DNA of 64,000 bases from JBCBDX01 sp039822005. GTDB lineage: Bacteria; Pseudomonadota; Alphaproteobacteria; Rhizobiales; Rhizobiaceae. A program made the position numbers and the translations under genes. The stretch covers positions 1-64,000 of the forward strand of contig JBCBMZ010000006.1 of the NCBI GenBank assembly GCA_039822005.1, given 5' to 3'. The notes beneath the pieces were generated by a model. That model was not told the origin of the DNA. It did not search any database and was given only the letters and a program-made list of their open reading frames with translations. This document shows, one piece after another, positions 60,722 through 64,000 of this stretch (position 1 is its first letter; every line of letters starts with the position of its first letter).

Positions 60722-62338
60722 ATGTCCATTGCCTCCAAGAAGATTCCTGCGCCCGACAAGGTGAAGATCAAGCGTGCGCTCCTGTCTGTTAGCGACAAGT
60801 CGGGGCTAGTTGAACTCGCCAGTGCTTTGGCAGAGATGGGCGTTGAACTCGTCTCCACCGGGGGCACCTACCGCGCGATCGCCGATGCGGGCATTGCCGT
60901 AACCGATGTGAGTACAGTTACCGGCTTTCCGGAAATCATGGACGGGCGCGTGAAAACACTCCACCCAAAAGTACATGGCGGTTTGTTGGCCATACGCGAT
61001 GATGAAGAGCATCGCGCCGCGATGGAAACGCACGGCATTGAAGGTTTCGATCTCGTCGTGCTTAATCTTTATCCGTTCGCTGAGGTATTGGCGTCAAAAG
61101 CGGATGCGCCGACGATGATCGAAAATATTGACATTGGCGGACCGGCGATGATCCGAGCCTCGGCCAAAAATCATGCCTATGTGACAACGATTACAGATCC
61201 GTCTGACTACCAAATGGTCCTTGATGAATTGTCGGCGGGGCCAGGCTCCAGCAGCCTGGGCACCCGTCAAAAGCTTGCAGCCAAAGCTTATCAACGCACC
61301 GCCTCGTATGATGCGCTGGTTTCCAGCTGGATGGTTCAGCAATTTGATAGCGACGCTTTCGGCCCATTGGACGCTATGGGCGGCGTTAAGTCCGCGTCAC
61401 TACGTTACGGTGAGAACCCTCATCAGAAAGCATCGCTTTATATGACCGGCGAAAATCGGCCTGGTGCGGCGACTGCCCAAGTTCTTCAGGGCAAAGCGCT
61501 TTCGTACAATAATTTGAACGATACGGATGCGGCCTTCGAATTGGTTTCGGAGTTTGATCCCGTGCAACCTGCTGTCGCCATCATCAAACACGCCAATCCT
61601 TGCGGCGTTGCCGTTGCTGGTACGTTTATTTCTGCTTACCAAGCTGCGTATGACTGCGATCGGACATCTGCATTTGGCGGTATTGTGGCACTCAATGGGG
61701 TTTTGGATGGACAAACGGCCTCTTTGATAACGCAGATATTCACTGAAGTGATTATTGCGCCATCGGTCACCGACGAAGCGGCCGCAATCATTGCCGCCAA
61801 AAAGAACCTGCGGCTTTTGGTGACCGGTGGATTGGCTGATCCGAAGACTCCGCGAACCCTCGTACGCCCGATTGCAGGTGGCTACCTCAAACAATCATCA
61901 GATGCCATGACGGTGGATCAGATGAACCTGCGCGTTGTCACCAAACGCCAACCGACACAAAAGGAAATTACGGACTTACATTTCGCGTTCCGAGTGGCCA
62001 AACATGTGAAGTCAAACGCGATTGTTTATGCGCAAAACGGTGCAACGGTCGGGGTTGGTGCAGGACAAATGAGCCGCGTTGATTCCAGCCGTATCGCTGC
62101 GCGCAAGGCGCTGGATGCCGCAGAAATACTCGGTTTGGATACACCAAAGACGCAGGGTTCTGTTGTCGCTTCCGACGCGTTCTTCCCGTTTGCCGATGGT
62201 TTGCTGGCGGCTGCCGAAGCCGGAGCAACGGCGATTATTCAGCCGGGCGGGTCGATGCGCGATGAAGAAGTGATCGCTGCAGCTGATGAACATGGCCTCG
62301 CCATGATCTTTACCGGTGTGCGCCACTTCCGTCACTGA
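60722..62338 (+). CDS. purH: Bifunctional AICAR formyltransferase / IMP cyclohydrolase
   Basis: PurH does the last two steps of IMP synthesis. The N-terminal cyclohydrolase domain begins IKRALLSVSDKSGLVELASAL and contains VSTGGTYRAIADAG. The formyltransferase domain has LRYGENPHQKA and IIKHANPCGVA. ATG 60722 gives 538 residues, the normal length; the frame to 60674 adds an unlike N-terminus. The end overlaps a convergent MFS gene by 7 bases. Confidence 0.97.
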   Translation: MSIASKKIPAPDKVKIKRALLSVSDKSGLVELASALAEMGVELVSTGGTYRAIADAGIAVTDVSTVTGFPEIMDGRVKTLHPKVHGGLLAIRDDEEHRAAMETHGIEGFDLVVLNLYPFAEVLASKADAPTMIENIDIGGPAMIRASAKNHAYVTTITDPSDYQMVLDELSAGPGSSSLGTRQKLAAKAYQRTASYDALVSSWMVQQFDSDAFGPLDAMGGVKSASLRYGENPHQKASLYMTGENRPGAATAQVLQGKALSYNNLNDTDAAFELVSEFDPVQPAVAIIKHANPCGVAVAGTFISAYQAAYDCDRTSAFGGIVALNGVLDGQTASLITQIFTEVIIAPSVTDEAAAIIAAKKNLRLLVTGGLADPKTPRTLVRPIAGGYLKQSSDAMTVDQMNLRVVTKRQPTQKEITDLHFAFRVAKHVKSNAIVYAQNGATVGVGAGQMSRVDSSRIAARKALDAAEILGLDTPKTQGSVVASDAFFPFADGLLAAAEAGATAIIQPGGSMRDEEVIAAADEHGLAMIFTGVRHFRH

Positions 62339-63690
62339 CGTTTTGCGTGCACCGGTATCAACAACAAGAGGCCTACAAGAAACAGGAAGAAGATTGGTGA
62401 GATGCCGATCCTCTGGTTGTCAAAAAGTCCGGTGGTAAATCCGATCGCCCACGGTGCCAGGAAGGCCGTCGCCTTACCGGACAGCGCATATAGGCCGAAG
62501 GCTTCGCCCATTCTTTCCGGGTTTGCCTGATCGACCAAAAGCGGGCGAGAGGCGGCTTGTAGTGCGCCCCCCGCGGCGCCGATCAAAGCGCCTGCGGCGT
62601 AAAAAATGATCGTGGGTAGATTGGATCCGATTTCAACAGGTTGGAAGAATGCTTCGGTATCGCTCGTTGAGATGATAACGCCACTCGCAATCAGCAATGC
62701 GATGATGGCGATCACCACCACATTTTTTGTACCGATGCGGTTGTCGAGCCAGCCACCGAGTATGCATCCGATAATTCCGGTCACACTGGCCAAAATGCCA
62801 AAGACTCCCAGCTGAATTGTCGACCAACCGAGCACACCGACCGCATAGATGCCGCCGAATGCATATAGGCCATTGAGTGCATCGCGATAGAACATGGATG
62901 AAAGCAGGAAGGAAAACAGGCTGCGCTCTTGCGGTAGGGTTCGCAATGTTTTTCCCAGATCTCGAAGTCCGTTTTGGATCGCGTTGGGAGCCTTCGCTTC
63001 GCGCCGAGCATCTGGTGTGTAAAGAAACAGCGGAATGAGAAAGAGCGTAAACCAGATTGCGGTCAGTGGCCCGGATGCCCGGTCCCCCTCCAGTTCGCTG
63101 GCGTTCAGTCCAAATATCGGGTCAAGCCCGACCAGCGTCTTGCCGCTTTCGGGGTTGGCGACCATCAGGACCAGCATCATGATCAGGCAGATCAACCCGC
63201 CTGCATATCCGAGCGCCCAAGCATTGCCCGACAAGCTTCCAAGGCGTTCCCGTGAGACGAGGCCCGGCATCATGGCGTTGTTGAAAACGGCGGCAAACTC
63301 AAAGCCTATCAGCGCGACGACGAAGGCACTGAGCACAAGCAGTATTGTAGCACCGTCGGCGCCGGGTGTGGCAAACCACAGAGACGCCACGGCGATAACA
63401 CCGATGGCGGAGAAGCCGGCGATCCAAGGCTTACGCGGACCGGTTGCATCGGATATCGCACCGAGAACCGGAGAGAGGAACGCAATGAGCAGACCACCGA
63501 AGCCGGCGGCGTAGCCCCAATATTCCTGGCCCGTTGTGGCATCGGGTGCGACGTGTCCTGCAAAGTAAGGAGCAAAAACAAACGTAATGATGAGCGTGTG
63601 AAAGGGCTGGGCGGCCCAGTCAAACAGCATCCAACCAAAGATGCCTTTCCGGTCTGTGACCGGTTTATCTATCAGTGTAGCTGCGCTCAT
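62332..63690 (-). CDS. MFS transporter, UMF1 family
   Basis: A 452-residue protein with about twelve membrane segments. The early FGWMLFDWAAQPFHTLIITF is the hallmark of the UMF1 (Atg22-like) group, which in eukaryotes exports vacuolar amino acids. Bacterial substrates are unknown. The start at ATG 63690 leaves 2 bases before the upstream gene's stop at 63693, so the two are probably coupled. Longer frames to 63825 would overlap it. Confidence 0.9.
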   Translation of the reverse strand: MSAATLIDKPVTDRKGIFGWMLFDWAAQPFHTLIITFVFAPYFAGHVAPDATTGQEYWGYAAGFGGLLIAFLSPVLGAISDATGPRKPWIAGFSAIGVIAVASLWFATPGADGATILLVLSAFVVALIGFEFAAVFNNAMMPGLVSRERLGSLSGNAWALGYAGGLICLIMMLVLMVANPESGKTLVGLDPIFGLNASELEGDRASGPLTAIWFTLFLIPLFLYTPDARREAKAPNAIQNGLRDLGKTLRTLPQERSLFSFLLSSMFYRDALNGLYAFGGIYAVGVLGWSTIQLGVFGILASVTGIIGCILGGWLDNRIGTKNVVVIAIIALLIASGVIISTSDTEAFFQPVEIGSNLPTIIFYAAGALIGAAGGALQAASRPLLVDQANPERMGEAFGLYALSGKATAFLAPWAIGFTTGLFDNQRIGISPIFFLFLVGLLLLIPVHAKRQ

Positions 63691-63692
63691 GG

Positions 63693-64000
63693 TTAGCCCT
63701 CCGCCAAGTCTGCCAATAGCCCCGCAGCAACTGTCAGGCGCGAAGCTGTCAGTTCCGCGCTTTCCGTCAATCCTGCTATCCGATCTTGAACACGTTTGAT
63801 ACGCCCGGCATTGGCCGTTGCCCACAAATTGACCGCCTCATCGGGACCACCAGGCGATTGTGTGAGCGCTGCGCTTGTAAGAGTTCGCCGCGCGGCATGG
63901 ATGGTATCGAGCGCTCGTTGTTGCGCCAAACCATCGAAATAGTCGCTCGTATCCAACGCATAGGCGAGGTGTTCCAGCCGCCCTATTTTGAAGGTCTCGG
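63693..64000 (-). CDS. C-terminal part of NAD-glutamate dehydrogenase (cut by the window edge)
   Basis: The frame is open to the window end and gives about 102 residues with TSDYFDGLAQQRALDTIHAA and SRLTVAAGLLADL at the end. This resembles the C-terminus of the very large (about 1600-residue) NAD-glutamate dehydrogenase of alphaproteobacteria, which converts glutamate to 2-oxoglutarate. The catalytic part is outside the window, so the call rests on the tail only. It is followed 2 bases later by the UMF1 transporter gene. Confidence 0.65.
   Translation of the reverse strand, partial: ETFKIGRLEHLAYALDTSDYFDGLAQQRALDTIHAARRTLTSAALTQSPGGPDEAVNLWATANAGRIKRVQDRIAGLTESAELTASRLTVAAGLLADLAEG

Noticed and set aside
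1..64000. tRNA, rRNA, CRISPR arrays, IS elements or prophage
   Set aside because: I looked for clover-leaf ends, regular spaced repeats, transposase or integrase motifs and terminal inverted repeats in the gaps and found none convincing. The window reads as stable core chromosome.

Overview
The window looks like chromosomal core sequence from a bacteriochlorophyll-making alphaproteobacterium, most likely of the order Hyphomicrobiales (Rhizobiales). Three things point that way. The gene blocks rplU-rpmA-obgE-proB-proA-nadD-rsfS-rlmH-envC-ctpA-rppH and DUF1674/htpX/rsmB/heparinase/purH follow rhizobial order. The F1 ATP synthase genes (atpHAGDC) are separate from the F0 genes. A bchE-bchJ operon marks phototrophy. 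The assignment rests on gene content and order only; no marker RNA gene is present.

Layout. 1-90 is the tail of an unidentified gene, followed by a terminator. 200-590 holds a small secreted-peptide gene and a hairpin-rich stretch ending in an intrinsic terminator. 600-2975 is the bchEJ operon, with a compact FnrL/PpsR-type promoter. 2976-8370 carries an L,D-transpeptidase, leuC, an unknown periplasmic protein, an AEC transporter and a lysozyme-inhibitor-like lipoprotein. 8582-12035 is sdhCDAB. 12048-20368 holds a tyrosine phosphatase, an exported MsrA, a PlsC-like acyltransferase, a frameshifted gene, transaldolase, priA and several small or regulatory genes. 20552-25660 is atpHAGDC, with an extra 66-codon membrane-protein gene between atpD and atpC.

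25669-39875 is mostly on the minus strand: ribosomal proteins L21 and L27, Obg, proline synthesis, NadD, RsfS, RlmH, cell-wall enzymes and RppH. 40068-45159 is an RND efflux pump with a divergent TetR regulator and a doubled operator. 45156-53831 holds a cNMP-binding/thioredoxin-reductase fusion, pyruvate carboxylase, an MFS transporter and acetyl-CoA synthetase. 53988-56051 contains an exported protein, a small locus with an exceptionally long Shine-Dalgarno match and a 21-codon ORF, and a TadG-like protein. 56295-64000 runs DUF1674/SdhAF4, htpX, rsmB, heparinase-like, purH, a UMF1-type MFS transporter and the C-terminus of an NAD-glutamate dehydrogenase.

Together the genes cover central carbon and energy metabolism (SDH, ATP synthase, pyruvate carboxylase, Acs, transaldolase), envelope maintenance and translation. 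Oxygen-controlled pigment synthesis is added through bchEJ. I saw no IS elements, prophage, CRISPR array, rRNA or tRNA. The least explained parts are the bchE promoter region with its upstream hairpin cluster, the extra gene in the atp operon, and the 54.5-54.7 kb locus with its 15-nt match to the 16S rRNA 3' end.
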